Assembly (NCBI RefSeq): GCF_029338235.1
Contig: NZ_CP119785.1
Span: 744,001-808,000 of the forward strand
Source: Haloarcula rara
GTDB taxonomy: Archaea > Halobacteriota > Halobacteria > Halobacteriales > Haloarculaceae
Direction of reading: 5' to 3'
Length of the DNA: 64,000 nucleotides
The position numbers and the translations under genes were made by a program. Positions within the stretch are counted from its first letter, which is position 1. Each line of letters begins with the position of its first letter. Shown here one piece after another: positions 26,361-34,044 of this stretch. Below the pieces are notes generated by a model. The model made no database searches and was not told the DNA's origin. It saw nothing but the letters and a program-made list of their open reading frames with translations.

Positions 26361-26633
26361 TCAGTTCGATGCGACAGCCGTTTCCGTCGCCGACTCGACG
26401 ACGATTCGCTCGCCGTTCTCGATGGTCACGTGTGAGTCACTGAACGCGAACGAGACGGCACAGCCGCGGTCGCCGCCCGCGCCGGGTCCGGTCGCGAAGA
26501 GCGCGTCCAGCGCGTCAGTGTCAACGACGCGATAGAGTGGTGGCAGGGCAGTGGGCTCGCAGTTCTCGACGGAACTCACCGCCTCGACTACCGCGACAGT
26601 CATCGACGTGTCTGGATTCCTCGTGTGTTCCAT
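26361..26633 (-). CDS. HalOD1-domain small protein
   Basis: 90 residues. The HalOD1 output domain is visible: TVAVVEAVSSVENCEPTALP, then LYRVVDTDALDALF, and the C-terminal strand pair VSFAFSDSHVTIENGERI. Haloarchaea carry dozens of these stand-alone domains; they are thought to be signalling outputs, with no proven mechanism. GGGGTGA lies 9 nt before the ATG. The start at 26633 is preferred to four extra upstream residues. It sits opposite in direction to the iron-type genes and looks like a bystander. Confidence 0.8.
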   Translation of the reverse strand: MEHTRNPDTSMTVAVVEAVSSVENCEPTALPPLYRVVDTDALDALFATGPGAGGDRGCAVSFAFSDSHVTIENGERIVVESATETAVASN

Positions 26634-26799
26634 TATTACTCTCACCCCCCTCAGTACCGATAAACAATCCGGTTGCGGTCGATGTATTCTATTTCTGACT
26701 GGTTTTTCACGATGTCGGGCGGGTAAATCGTCAGGCGGCTGTTGTTACTAACGGACTGGTGGCCAGCCCTGCCGACGGACCGACCGGACAGCCGACAGC

Positions 26800-26821
26800 G
26801 CGTTCGCCAGCCGTACCAGAA
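26800..26821 (+). promoter_or_regulatory. Shared 22-bp promoter motif, copy 2 (before the P19-like gene)
   Basis: GCGTTCGCCAGCCGTACCAG followed by AA, two mismatches from the copy at 25001-25022 and at almost the same distance from the start codon (31 against 33 nt). Flanking bases are not alike, so the match is not just a recent duplication of the whole promoter. Confidence 0.6.
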
Positions 26822-26852
26822 CCGTCTTTGAGCGAGACCCGTTAGCGGCGGT

Positions 26853-27899
26853 ATGGACCGCCGTCGTTTCCTCGCGAGCGCTGGCCTGGCAGGGGCATCG
26901 ATACTCGCTGGCTGTGGCGCCATCGAGAACCAGTCGACCCGGTCGCCGCCGCTTGTCGAGGACCGTCCCGACGCGACCTACTACCCGACCCACTCCGAGG
27001 GGATGGAGATGATAGGGCACAAAGAGGCCGGCGACTATATGGTCGGGCTGACCTACTCCTACCCCCACCGCTTCTGGACGGTGACCGGCACGAACGCCGA
27101 GCAGGTCACCATCCAGGACGCCGACAGCGTCCACCTGATGGCGTCGGTGTGGGACCCCGAGACGGAGATGGTGCTCCCCATCGAATCCGGCGTCTCCATC
27201 ACCATCGACGCCGACGGCGAGACGGTCGCGGACAAACAGCCCTGGCCGATGGTCTCACAGAACATGGGATTTCATTACGGCGACAACTACCAGCTAGACG
27301 GCGAGGGCGTCTACGAGATAACCGTCCGGGTCGACGGGATGACCGAGCGCCGCCTGGACGGGCTCGCCGACAGGTTCGGCGACGCCGGCGAGATGACCAC
27401 CAACTTCGAGTTCTCACGAGACGCGCGCGACGATATCTCCTACGACGAGTACGCCGACCAGCAGGGTAGCCGGGCCGCTCTGGACCTGATGAACATGGAG
27501 ATGATACCCACCTCGCAGGTCCCCGCGACCGAGGACCTCCCCGGTAAACTGCTTGGCACGGCGAAAGGCAGCGACGAGGTGTACGCGGCGACATGGCTCA
27601 CCGAGGCCGACTTCCTCGAGCCGGGCCAGTCCTATCTGGCCGTCTCGGTCCGGACGCCGTACAACCGGGTGCCGCTGCCGATGATGAGCCTCGACGGCAC
27701 CGTCGAAATCGACGGCGAGACCGCCTTCGACGACACCCTCTCGCCGGCCGTCCATCCCGACATCGGCTACCACTACGGCGCCGTGGTCGAGACGACCGGC
27801 GACCCGTCGGTCTCCGTCGAGACCGTCAGCCCTCCACAGGTCTCCCGTCACGAGGGGTACGAGACGGCGTTCATCGGGACGCCGACCCTGGAGTTCTAG
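26853..27899 (+). CDS. Lipoprotein with duplicated P19-like metal-binding domain
   Basis: 348 residues. The N-terminus MDRRRFLASAGLAGASILAG followed by CG is a Tat signal with a lipobox Cys at residue 21. The mature part has two related beta-sandwich halves: one with NMGFHYGDNY (around residue 137-146) and one with DIGYHYGAVV (around 303-312). The first also has HSEGMEMIGH (around 46-55), the Met/His cluster used by P19/FetP-type periplasmic iron and copper binders. It would hold a metal outside the membrane. Usual partners (an FTR1-type permease) are absent here; the DyP-like protein upstream shares its promoter motif. Confidence 0.78.
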   Translation: MDRRRFLASAGLAGASILAGCGAIENQSTRSPPLVEDRPDATYYPTHSEGMEMIGHKEAGDYMVGLTYSYPHRFWTVTGTNAEQVTIQDADSVHLMASVWDPETEMVLPIESGVSITIDADGETVADKQPWPMVSQNMGFHYGDNYQLDGEGVYEITVRVDGMTERRLDGLADRFGDAGEMTTNFEFSRDARDDISYDEYADQQGSRAALDLMNMEMIPTSQVPATEDLPGKLLGTAKGSDEVYAATWLTEADFLEPGQSYLAVSVRTPYNRVPLPMMSLDGTVEIDGETAFDDTLSPAVHPDIGYHYGAVVETTGDPSVSVETVSPPQVSRHEGYETAFIGTPTLEF

Positions 27900-28375
27900 A
27901 CCGAAAAAGGGCTCTCGCCCTCCGTCCAGGGCCACCCGGGCAGCCGGGTCTGGATACCCGCCGCCAGCGCCGCGTCGAGGTCGTCCGCACCGGCGGCCTC
28001 GTCGGCGTCGCCGTGTGTGCGCACGTCCGCGACGTGGAAGGTCGCCTCCGCGAGCAGCCGCAAGGGCTGGTCCCCGGCGAGCATGGCAGCCAGTTCACGA
28101 CCCAGCAGTTCGTCGACGACGAAGCCCGGATAGTCGTCCTCGACGTCGAGGTCCCGGAGCAGGCCGACCAGTGCCGCGACGTTCACCGCACGGTCGCCGT
28201 CCGCGAAGACCGCATCGACCGCACCGTGATAGGCTGCCACGTCGATACTGGCCACGTCGACGCCGAACTGCTCGCCCAGATGTGCTCGGGTCTCGTTGAC
28301 CAGCGGGACGACCACGTCGGCCCGCCCGCAGACCCACTCGTACTCCTCGGCCACCACGGCTGGTGTCACGCGCAT
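27896..28375 (-). CDS. Conserved-looking helical protein, unknown function
   Basis: 159 residues, acidic, mostly helical by composition, no membrane segment and no recognisable motif. It opens MRVTPAVVAEEYEWVCGRAD and carries FVVDELLGRELAAMLAGDQP in the middle. Its last four bases overlap the stop of the convergent P19-like gene, so the two 3' ends are locked together. Its start faces the large palindromic region at 28476. Confidence 0.65.
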   Translation of the reverse strand: MRVTPAVVAEEYEWVCGRADVVVPLVNETRAHLGEQFGVDVASIDVAAYHGAVDAVFADGDRAVNVAALVGLLRDLDVEDDYPGFVVDELLGRELAAMLAGDQPLRLLAEATFHVADVRTHGDADEAAGADDLDAALAAGIQTRLPGWPWTEGESPFSV

Positions 28376-28475
28376 GGGTCGTCGTCGTGGGCCGCGACCT
28401 TTGGTGTGCCGACCGCACGCGTCGGGGTGTTGCCCTAGGAGAGGTGGTGTTTACTGAGGAGAGTTGGACTGAAAC

Positions 28476-28889
28476 AGCCAGAAAGCCCCGGCCAGCTAAA
28501 CTCGGGGGTGGTTCGAGAGAGCGAAGCTCTCTCGTCATCACGGAAGACCGAAGGTCTTCCAAACGACCTCGCTGTCGTCCGAAAGGCGCGCAGCGCCTTT
28601 CGTGATCACGAAAATCTTCGATTTTCGAACGACGGTCCTCACTCCGTTGCGGTCCTTGTGATCTGAAAATCGCTTCGCGATTTTCATCATCCCGCGAGAG
28701 CGAAGCTCTCGCGAGGACAGCGGCCGCCTTCGTTTAGCTGGCCGCCCCTTTCAGCCCCACCCGTAGCCGGTTGGCCAGCCGGCATGGGTGGGACTGAAAG
28801 GGGCCGCGTTCTCGGCGAACCCCGACGACGCAAGCACCTACCGGAGCGCAGCGAGTCGCGGGAGCCGAGAACGCGGGGGCTTTCTGGCT
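28476..28889. repeat. Nested palindromic multi-way junction with hairpin array
   Basis: Four long inverted repeats abut with no gap. P1: 28476-28489 with 28876-28889 (14 bp, AGCCAGAAAGCCCC). P2: 28490-28501 with 28732-28743 (12 bp, GGCCAGCTAAAC). P3: 28744-28762 with 28786-28804 (19 bp, one G-U). P4: 28804-28816 with 28864-28876 (13 bp, CCGCGTTCTCGGC). P1 closes a junction from which P2, P3 and P4 rise. Inside P2 are six perfect hairpins with 3-nt loops: 28514-28534, 28542-28560, 28580-28602, 28609-28627, 28664-28686, 28693-28713, with loops GAA, GAA, GCA, TTC, TTC and GAA. No open frame explains it. It may be a structured RNA or a DNA element. Confidence 0.85.
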
Positions 28890-29093
28890 CTCAAAACCGT
28901 TCTCGGCTAAAGTAACCCCCGCCCCGCGAGAAGTGCGAAGTCTTTAATAATTCGAGTGTGGAAACTACTGTCACGTTCGGTTTTCCGGGCAGTACCGTCG
29001 GTGAAACGCCCGACGGACACCTCTGGCGGTAGCTTCGGTCCGGGCCGACCCGCGACGGCGGCGGCCGAAACAGGCCCCCGTCGATTCTACACT

Positions 29094-30998
29094 ATGAGCA
29101 CGGTAGACAAGCAACTCGAAAACGTCCGCGAAACGATAGACGAAGAGGTTCCCAGACAAATTACGGTCACCGACGTGACCTACGAGGGGCCGGAACTGGT
29201 TATCTACACCCGCGACCCCAGGGAGTTCGCCACCGACGGCGACCTGGTCCGCCGGCTGGCCTCCAAACTGCGAAAGCGCATCACCGTCCGACCGGACCCG
29301 GACGTCCTCACGCACCCGGACGACGCCGAAACCGAGATTCGCGAGCTCGTTCCCGACGACGCCGAGGTCAGCGCCATCCAGTTTCTCGCCGACACGGGCG
29401 AGGTCGTCATCCGCGCGAAGAACCCGGGGCAGGTCATCGGCCGGCGCGGCGAGACGCTGCGGGAGATAACCAAAACGACGGGCTGGACGCCCGAAGTCGA
29501 GCGGACGCCGGCCATCGACTCGCCGACCGTGAAAAACGTCCGGTCGTTCCTGACACAGGAGCGGGACGACCGCCGCGACATCTTAGAACGCGTCGGCCGC
29601 CAGATCCACCGCGACCCGATGTCAAGCGAGGAGTGGGTCCGGGTGACCACGCTGGGCGGGTGCAAGGAGGTCGGTCGCGCGGCCTACATCATCTCGACGG
29701 CCGACACCCGGATCCTCGTCGACTGTGGCGACAAGCCCGGCGAGCGGACCGAGCAACCGTATCTCGACGTGCCCGAAGCCATCGGGTCGGGGGCGACCTC
29801 ACTCGACGCCGTAGTGTTGACCCACGCACATCTCGACCACGCGGCGCTGGTCCCGCTGCTCTACGAGAACGGCTACGACGGCCCCATCTACTGCACCGAG
29901 CCCACGCGGGACCTGCTCGGGCTGTTGACCCTCGATTACATCGATTCGGCGACACAGACGGGCCAACAGCGCCCCTACGGCACCGAGATGGTCCGCGAAG
30001 CGGTCAAACACTGCATCCCGCTTTCGTACGGTGACGTGACCGATATCGCCCCGGACGTGAAGCTGACGCTGCACAACGCCGGCCACGTGCTGGGTAGCTC
30101 GGTCGTCCACTTCCACATCGGCGACGGGCTGTACAACGTCGCCTTCTCCGGCGACATCGACTACGACAGCAGCCGTCTGCTCGACGGCGCGGTCAACGAG
30201 TTCCCGCGCGTCGAGACGCTCGTCCTGGAGTCGACCTACGGCGGTCGCAACGACTACCAGACCGACCAGGACGACTCCGAGCGCAAGCTCAGAGAGCGGC
30301 TACAGGACATCGCCGAGACCGACGGGACGCTCCTGATTCCGACCGACGCCGTCGGCCGGCCACAGGAGCTGCTGGTGGTCCTCGAGGAGCTCATGGACTC
30401 GGGCGCGGTGCCGGAGATGCCGGTCTACTTAGACGAGATGATATGGGAGGCCACGGCGGTCCACACCAGCTACCCCGAGTTCCTCCGGAACGACATCGAG
30501 AGCCGCCTCCAGGCCGACGACGAGAACCCGTTCTTAGCTGAGCAGTTCACGCCGGTCGGGGACGACGAGGAGCGCCGCGAGCTCGCCGAGCGTGACGAGG
30601 CCAGCGTCGTCCTCTCGACCCCGGGCATGTGTACGCCCGGCCCGGTCCGGACGTGGCTCTCGGCGCTGGCCGACGACCCCGACAACACGCTCGTGTTCGT
30701 CGACAAACAGGCCCGCGGGACGCTGGGCAAGCAAATTCAGGGGGGGGCCGATTCGGTCACTATCGACGGAGAGCGCGTGCCCCTGGAGCTGCGCGTCGAG
30801 ACCATCGACGGCTTCTCGGGCCACGCCGACCGGCAGGGCCTGGAGAACTTCGTGAAGACGATGCATCCCCGACCGGAGAAAGTCCTCTGTGTGGACGGCG
30901 ACCAGTCGGCCACGCAGGACCTGTCCTCGTCGCTGTACCACGACTACAACCTCCGAACCTTTACGCCGGAGAACCTGGAGACGTTCCGGTTCATATAG
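29094..30998 (+). CDS. aCPSF1, beta-CASP ribonuclease for 3'-end formation and termination
   Basis: 634 residues, the full length of the archaeal cleavage and polyadenylation specificity factor homologue. Two N-terminal KH domains (the GxxG loop IGRRGE near residue 115) bind RNA. A metallo-beta-lactamase domain follows, with HAHLDH around residue 244, and a beta-CASP domain with FSGHADRQG near the end. It cuts nascent RNA at U-rich sites and ends transcription. The start at 29094 matches family length; upstream in-frame residues are not protein-like. A CCTTTTTCCC run follows its own stop. Confidence 0.95.
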   Translation: MSTVDKQLENVRETIDEEVPRQITVTDVTYEGPELVIYTRDPREFATDGDLVRRLASKLRKRITVRPDPDVLTHPDDAETEIRELVPDDAEVSAIQFLADTGEVVIRAKNPGQVIGRRGETLREITKTTGWTPEVERTPAIDSPTVKNVRSFLTQERDDRRDILERVGRQIHRDPMSSEEWVRVTTLGGCKEVGRAAYIISTADTRILVDCGDKPGERTEQPYLDVPEAIGSGATSLDAVVLTHAHLDHAALVPLLYENGYDGPIYCTEPTRDLLGLLTLDYIDSATQTGQQRPYGTEMVREAVKHCIPLSYGDVTDIAPDVKLTLHNAGHVLGSSVVHFHIGDGLYNVAFSGDIDYDSSRLLDGAVNEFPRVETLVLESTYGGRNDYQTDQDDSERKLRERLQDIAETDGTLLIPTDAVGRPQELLVVLEELMDSGAVPEMPVYLDEMIWEATAVHTSYPEFLRNDIESRLQADDENPFLAEQFTPVGDDEERRELAERDEASVVLSTPGMCTPGPVRTWLSALADDPDNTLVFVDKQARGTLGKQIQGGADSVTIDGERVPLELRVETIDGFSGHADRQGLENFVKTMHPRPEKVLCVDGDQSATQDLSSSLYHDYNLRTFTPENLETFRFI

Positions 30999-31000
30999 TA

Positions 31001-31010
31001 CCTTTTTCCC
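31001..31010 (+). terminator. T-rich 3' end after aCPSF1
   Basis: TACCTTTTTC follows the aCPSF1 stop by a few bases. U-rich stretches are where aCPSF1 itself cuts, so the gene may control its own 3' end. The hairpin group at 31025 follows it. Confidence 0.45.
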
Positions 31011-31024
31011 GGTCGGGTTTCCTC

Positions 31025-31133
31025 GCGCGCTCTCCGAGCGCGCTGTGGGAACCCTCCCGGCAAAAATCTACGCTAAAAAGGCCGGAATCGCGGCTCGGCC
31101 GCGATTCCGGGGAACCGGCGGCGAAGCCGCCGG
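31025..31133. repeat. Group of three-nucleotide-loop hairpins after aCPSF1
   Basis: Three perfect hairpins stand between aCPSF1 and dsbB: 31025-31043 (8-bp stem GCGCGCTC, loop TCC), 31082-31110 (13-bp stem CCGGAATCGCGGC, loop TCG) and 31115-31133 (8-bp stem CCGGCGGC, loop GAA). A looser 8-bp stem with a 6-nt loop follows at 31166-31187. No coding frame uses them. They share the form of the arrays at 28.5 and 43.4 kb. Confidence 0.7.
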
Positions 31134-31248
31134 ATGCTCGACCGGACAGCCTGCCCTTCCCCGTCTGCCAGCGACGGAGCGCTGGCACGGCCACCGCGGC
31201 CACCGCGACCAGACGGAACGCTTTTTTCCGTAGCACAAGCCACGTCGG

Positions 31249-31668
31249 ATGATGGACGTGCGGGAACTGCCGCGAGTCGACGTGCGGGGACTGCTCGGCG
31301 CGGCGACAGTGGTCGCGGTCGTCGCCACGGCGGGGAGCCTCTTCCTGTCGCTCGGGCTGGGGCTGGTGCCGTGTCGGCTCTGCTGGTACCAGCGCATCCT
31401 CATGTACCCGCTGGTAGTCGTGCTGGGCGTCGCGGCCGTCGAACGACGCGCGGCCGTCGCGTGGACGGCGCTCCCGCTGGTCGGGCCGGGCGCAGCGATT
31501 GCCGCGTACCACTCCTGGCTGCAGGTGAGCCAGACGGCCTGTGGTGTCGGTGCATTCAGCTGTGCGCGGGTCCAGTACCGGGTCCTCGGGCTGACGGTGC
31601 CGAACCTGTCGCTGCTCGCGTTCTGTCTCGTCGGCGGGTCCGTCGTGCTGGCCTGGCGGCGCGAATAA
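31249..31668 (+). CDS. DsbB-like disulfide bond formation protein
   Basis: 139 residues, four membrane segments. It carries both redox pairs of DsbB: CRLC in the phrase LVPCRLCWYQRI after helix 1, and a second pair in TACGVGAFSCARVQY between helices 3 and 4. DsbB passes electrons from exported thiol oxidases to quinones, keeping extracytoplasmic proteins oxidised. No DsbA-like partner is adjacent. ATGATG at 31249 leaves the exact start open by one codon. The gene is followed after 55 nt by an unrelated reductase. Confidence 0.92.
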   Translation: MMDVRELPRVDVRGLLGAATVVAVVATAGSLFLSLGLGLVPCRLCWYQRILMYPLVVVLGVAAVERRAAVAWTALPLVGPGAAIAAYHSWLQVSQTACGVGAFSCARVQYRVLGLTVPNLSLLAFCLVGGSVVLAWRRE

Positions 31669-31723
31669 GCGTCGATTGCCGGCGACGCCAGCGCTTATCA
31701 CTGTCGACCGTCTGGGGCCGGCT

Positions 31724-32755
31724 ATGGAGTACACACGACTCGGTTCCACCGGGACGACGGTGTCACAGCTCTGTTATGGCACCTGGCGCTTTGGCCGGGA
31801 GACGGGCGGCGTCGTCGAGACCGACAAGGAGCAGGCCCACGAACTGCTGGACGCGGCCTGGGAGCGCGGTATCAACTTCTTCGACACGGCGAACGTCTAC
31901 GGCACGCCGAACGGCAAATCCGAGCGCTACATCGGCGAGTGGCTCGAGGACCGCGACCGCGAGGACGTCGTCATCGCCTCGAAGGTGTACTTCCCCTTCG
32001 ACGGCTGGGGCGAGCCCGGCCCGAACGACTCCGGGCTGGGTCGCAAACACATCCGCGCCCAGATCGAGGGGACACTCGACCGCCTCGGGACGGACTATCT
32101 CGACCTCTACTACATCCACCGCTGGGACGAAGCGAGCGACATCGTCGAGACGCTGCGGACGCTGAACGACCTCGTCCGCGAGGGCAAGGTCCACTATCTC
32201 GGCGCGTCGACGATGGCCGCCTGGCAGCTGACGAAGGCCCTGTGGAAGGCAGACGTCGAGGGGCTCGAACGCTTCGAGGTGACCCAGCCCCTCTTTCATG
32301 CCGGCTACCGCGACGACATCAAGGACTATCTGGACGTCTGTGCCGACCAGGACATGGCCGTCTGTCCGTACTCGCCGCTGGCCGGTGGCTTCCTCACCGG
32401 GAAGTACAAGCGCACGGACGACGACGACCCGACGAAGTTCGAGGGCCCCGAGGGCGCCCGGGGCTCGCTGTCGGACCGCTTCGAGGACTTCTACCTCTCC
32501 GAGCGGGGCTGGCACGTCCTCGACGAACTGCGCGCCGTCGCCGACGAACTCGACGCCACCCCGCCACAGGTCGCCCTGCGCTGGCTCATCGAACAGCCGG
32601 ACATCACCTGCGTGCCCATCGTCGGCGCTCGCACCGTTTCCCAGCTAGACGAGAACGTCGGCGCGGCCGATATCTCGCTGTCGGACGAACAGTTCAACCG
32701 CATCGTCTCGGCCCGCTACGCCGAGGACGGCGAGCGGTGGGGCCACCGCGCCTGA
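31724..32755 (+). CDS. Aldo/keto reductase (potassium channel beta subunit-like group)
   Basis: 343 residues forming a TIM barrel. The catalytic tetrad is visible: Asp and Tyr in FFDTANVYG, Lys in VIASKVYF and His in YYIHRWD. The NADPH loop near the C-terminus reads VPIVGARTVSQLDENV. The family reduces aldehydes and ketones; the substrate is not predictable. MEYTRLGSTGTTVSQL is a clear family start, so the upstream open frame is not used. A single-gene unit by spacing. Confidence 0.94.
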   Translation: MEYTRLGSTGTTVSQLCYGTWRFGRETGGVVETDKEQAHELLDAAWERGINFFDTANVYGTPNGKSERYIGEWLEDRDREDVVIASKVYFPFDGWGEPGPNDSGLGRKHIRAQIEGTLDRLGTDYLDLYYIHRWDEASDIVETLRTLNDLVREGKVHYLGASTMAAWQLTKALWKADVEGLERFEVTQPLFHAGYRDDIKDYLDVCADQDMAVCPYSPLAGGFLTGKYKRTDDDDPTKFEGPEGARGSLSDRFEDFYLSERGWHVLDELRAVADELDATPPQVALRWLIEQPDITCVPIVGARTVSQLDENVGAADISLSDEQFNRIVSARYAEDGERWGHRA

Positions 32756-32767
32756 GACGGGCAGTAG

Positions 32768-32781
32768 ATACTGCTGGCTGT
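32768..32781. repeat. Single copy of the egsA-type 14-nt repeat arm
   Basis: ATACTGCTGGCTGT differs at one base from the outer arm ATACTGCCGGCTGT at 12679-12692. It stands 12 nt after the aldo/keto reductase stop with no complementary arm nearby. Confidence 0.3.
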
Positions 32782-32936
32782 CACAGACAGGCGCACACGC
32801 CACAGTGGATATCCCCACGGACGTACCGCTGTCAGGATAGCTGTAGCCCGGCATCGTCGAGCCGACAGACCGACGGCCACCGGACGGCGCGACGACAGGG
32901 AATCGGCTTTTAATGTTAGAAAGTTAATTCGACAGT

Positions 32937-33605
32937 ATGGCGACACTTGCCGATTTTGCCCTGCCACCTGACGCGTTCCCGCTCGGCGTCGTGTTCGATG
33001 AGTTCCCCGAGGCGGCTGTCGAGCTGGAGCGCATCGTCCCGACCAAGGACATGTTGCAACAGTATTTCTGGGTCGAGAACGTGCCCAGCGAGGCGGTGAC
33101 CGAGTTTTTTCGTTCGCACACCGATATCACGGACGTGGTACCCGTAGATCGGCTCGAGGACCGGACGCTATTTCGGTACCAGAGCACCACCGAAGACCGA
33201 CGCGGCGTCCTGGCAGCGCTCGTCGAGAGCGACGTGACGCTGCTGTCGGCGACAGGGACCCGTGTCGGCTGGCGACTCAACGTGCGTGGTGACCAACAGC
33301 GGACGATCGGCGACTTCGACGAGGCCTGCCGTGCAGCGGCGATTCAACCGACGTTGCGTGATATCCACGCGTCGGTCGGCCCCCCGGCGGACCGGCATCC
33401 GTCGGTGACCGCTCCCCAGCGCGAGGCGCTCGTGCTCGCCTACAAGAACGGCTACTACGCGGAGCCACGGGAGACGAACCTCGCGGAGCTCGCGGCGGAG
33501 GTGGGCATCTCGAGGCAGGCGTTCGCCCGGCGACTCAACCGCGGATACCGGACCCTCATCGAGTCACACCTCCGCCTCACCGGGGGTCATGAACGGGTTT
33601 CATAG
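32937..33605 (+). CDS. Bat-type regulator with C-terminal HTH
   Basis: 222 residues. The C-terminal 55 residues are the bacterio-opsin activator helix-turn-helix: LTAPQREALVLAYKNGYY is replaced here by VTAPQREALVLAYKNGYY, followed by LAELAAEVGISRQAFARRL. The N-terminal part is a sensor-like domain of unknown ligand. Such regulators are numerous in haloarchaea and control local metabolic or light-related genes. TTTTAATG lies about 27 nt before the ATG, fitting a leaderless transcript. The HalOD1 gene follows and may share its transcript. Confidence 0.88.
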   Translation: MATLADFALPPDAFPLGVVFDEFPEAAVELERIVPTKDMLQQYFWVENVPSEAVTEFFRSHTDITDVVPVDRLEDRTLFRYQSTTEDRRGVLAALVESDVTLLSATGTRVGWRLNVRGDQQRTIGDFDEACRAAAIQPTLRDIHASVGPPADRHPSVTAPQREALVLAYKNGYYAEPRETNLAELAAEVGISRQAFARRLNRGYRTLIESHLRLTGGHERVS

Positions 33606-33648
33606 TCAATCCGTCGCGCTATGTAGTCTCCCGGACGTGTTAGATACA

Positions 33649-33999
33649 ATGGACGAAAACCAGCCAGCTTCGGGACGGCGGAACAGCGACATGCCGGCGG
33701 CGACCGGCGGGCTCTGTGCGTTCGACGGGGAGCGCACCGACGAGACGGGAACCACAGTGGTGGGCTACGACCACGAGGCCGACCCGCCGGGCATCGCCGT
33801 GCCGACGCTCGTCGCCCAGTGTGCCGGCGTCGACCCCCTCTCGCTTCCCTCGATGCACGACGCCATCGACGCGGAAGCGCTGGAGAAACTGTTCGACGGC
33901 CGCGACAGCGCCGCCGCTGATATCGGCGTCACCTTCCGGTACGCCGGCTACACCGTCACCGTCGGGAACCAGCTGCTCTCGGTGCGACCGGTCGAGTAG
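33649..33999 (+). CDS. HalOD1-domain protein
   Basis: 116 residues. The HalOD1 domain reads VPTLVAQCAGVDPLSLPSMH, then DAIDAEALEKLFDG and the strand pair VTFRYAGYTVTVGNQLL. An acidic, disordered N-terminus of about 45 residues precedes it. The in-frame ATG at 33589 would overlap the Bat-type gene; 33649 is preferred because its residues look haloarchaeal. With the regulator upstream it may form a small sensory pair. Confidence 0.78.
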   Translation: MDENQPASGRRNSDMPAATGGLCAFDGERTDETGTTVVGYDHEADPPGIAVPTLVAQCAGVDPLSLPSMHDAIDAEALEKLFDGRDSAAADIGVTFRYAGYTVTVGNQLLSVRPVE

Positions 34000-34044
34000 C
34001 GAGCGTGTGTGCCGACCCCGTCCGAACGGACGACACTGCTTGAG

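Noticed and set aside
28376-29093. Insertion sequence remnant
   Set aside because: No transposase fragment, no target duplication and no terminal repeats that bound a coding core; the inverted repeats are nested and adjoining, not terminal.
33589-33648. Longer N-terminus for the HalOD1 protein
   Set aside because: It would overlap the end of the Bat-type gene and adds non-acidic residues; the ATG at 33649 is better.
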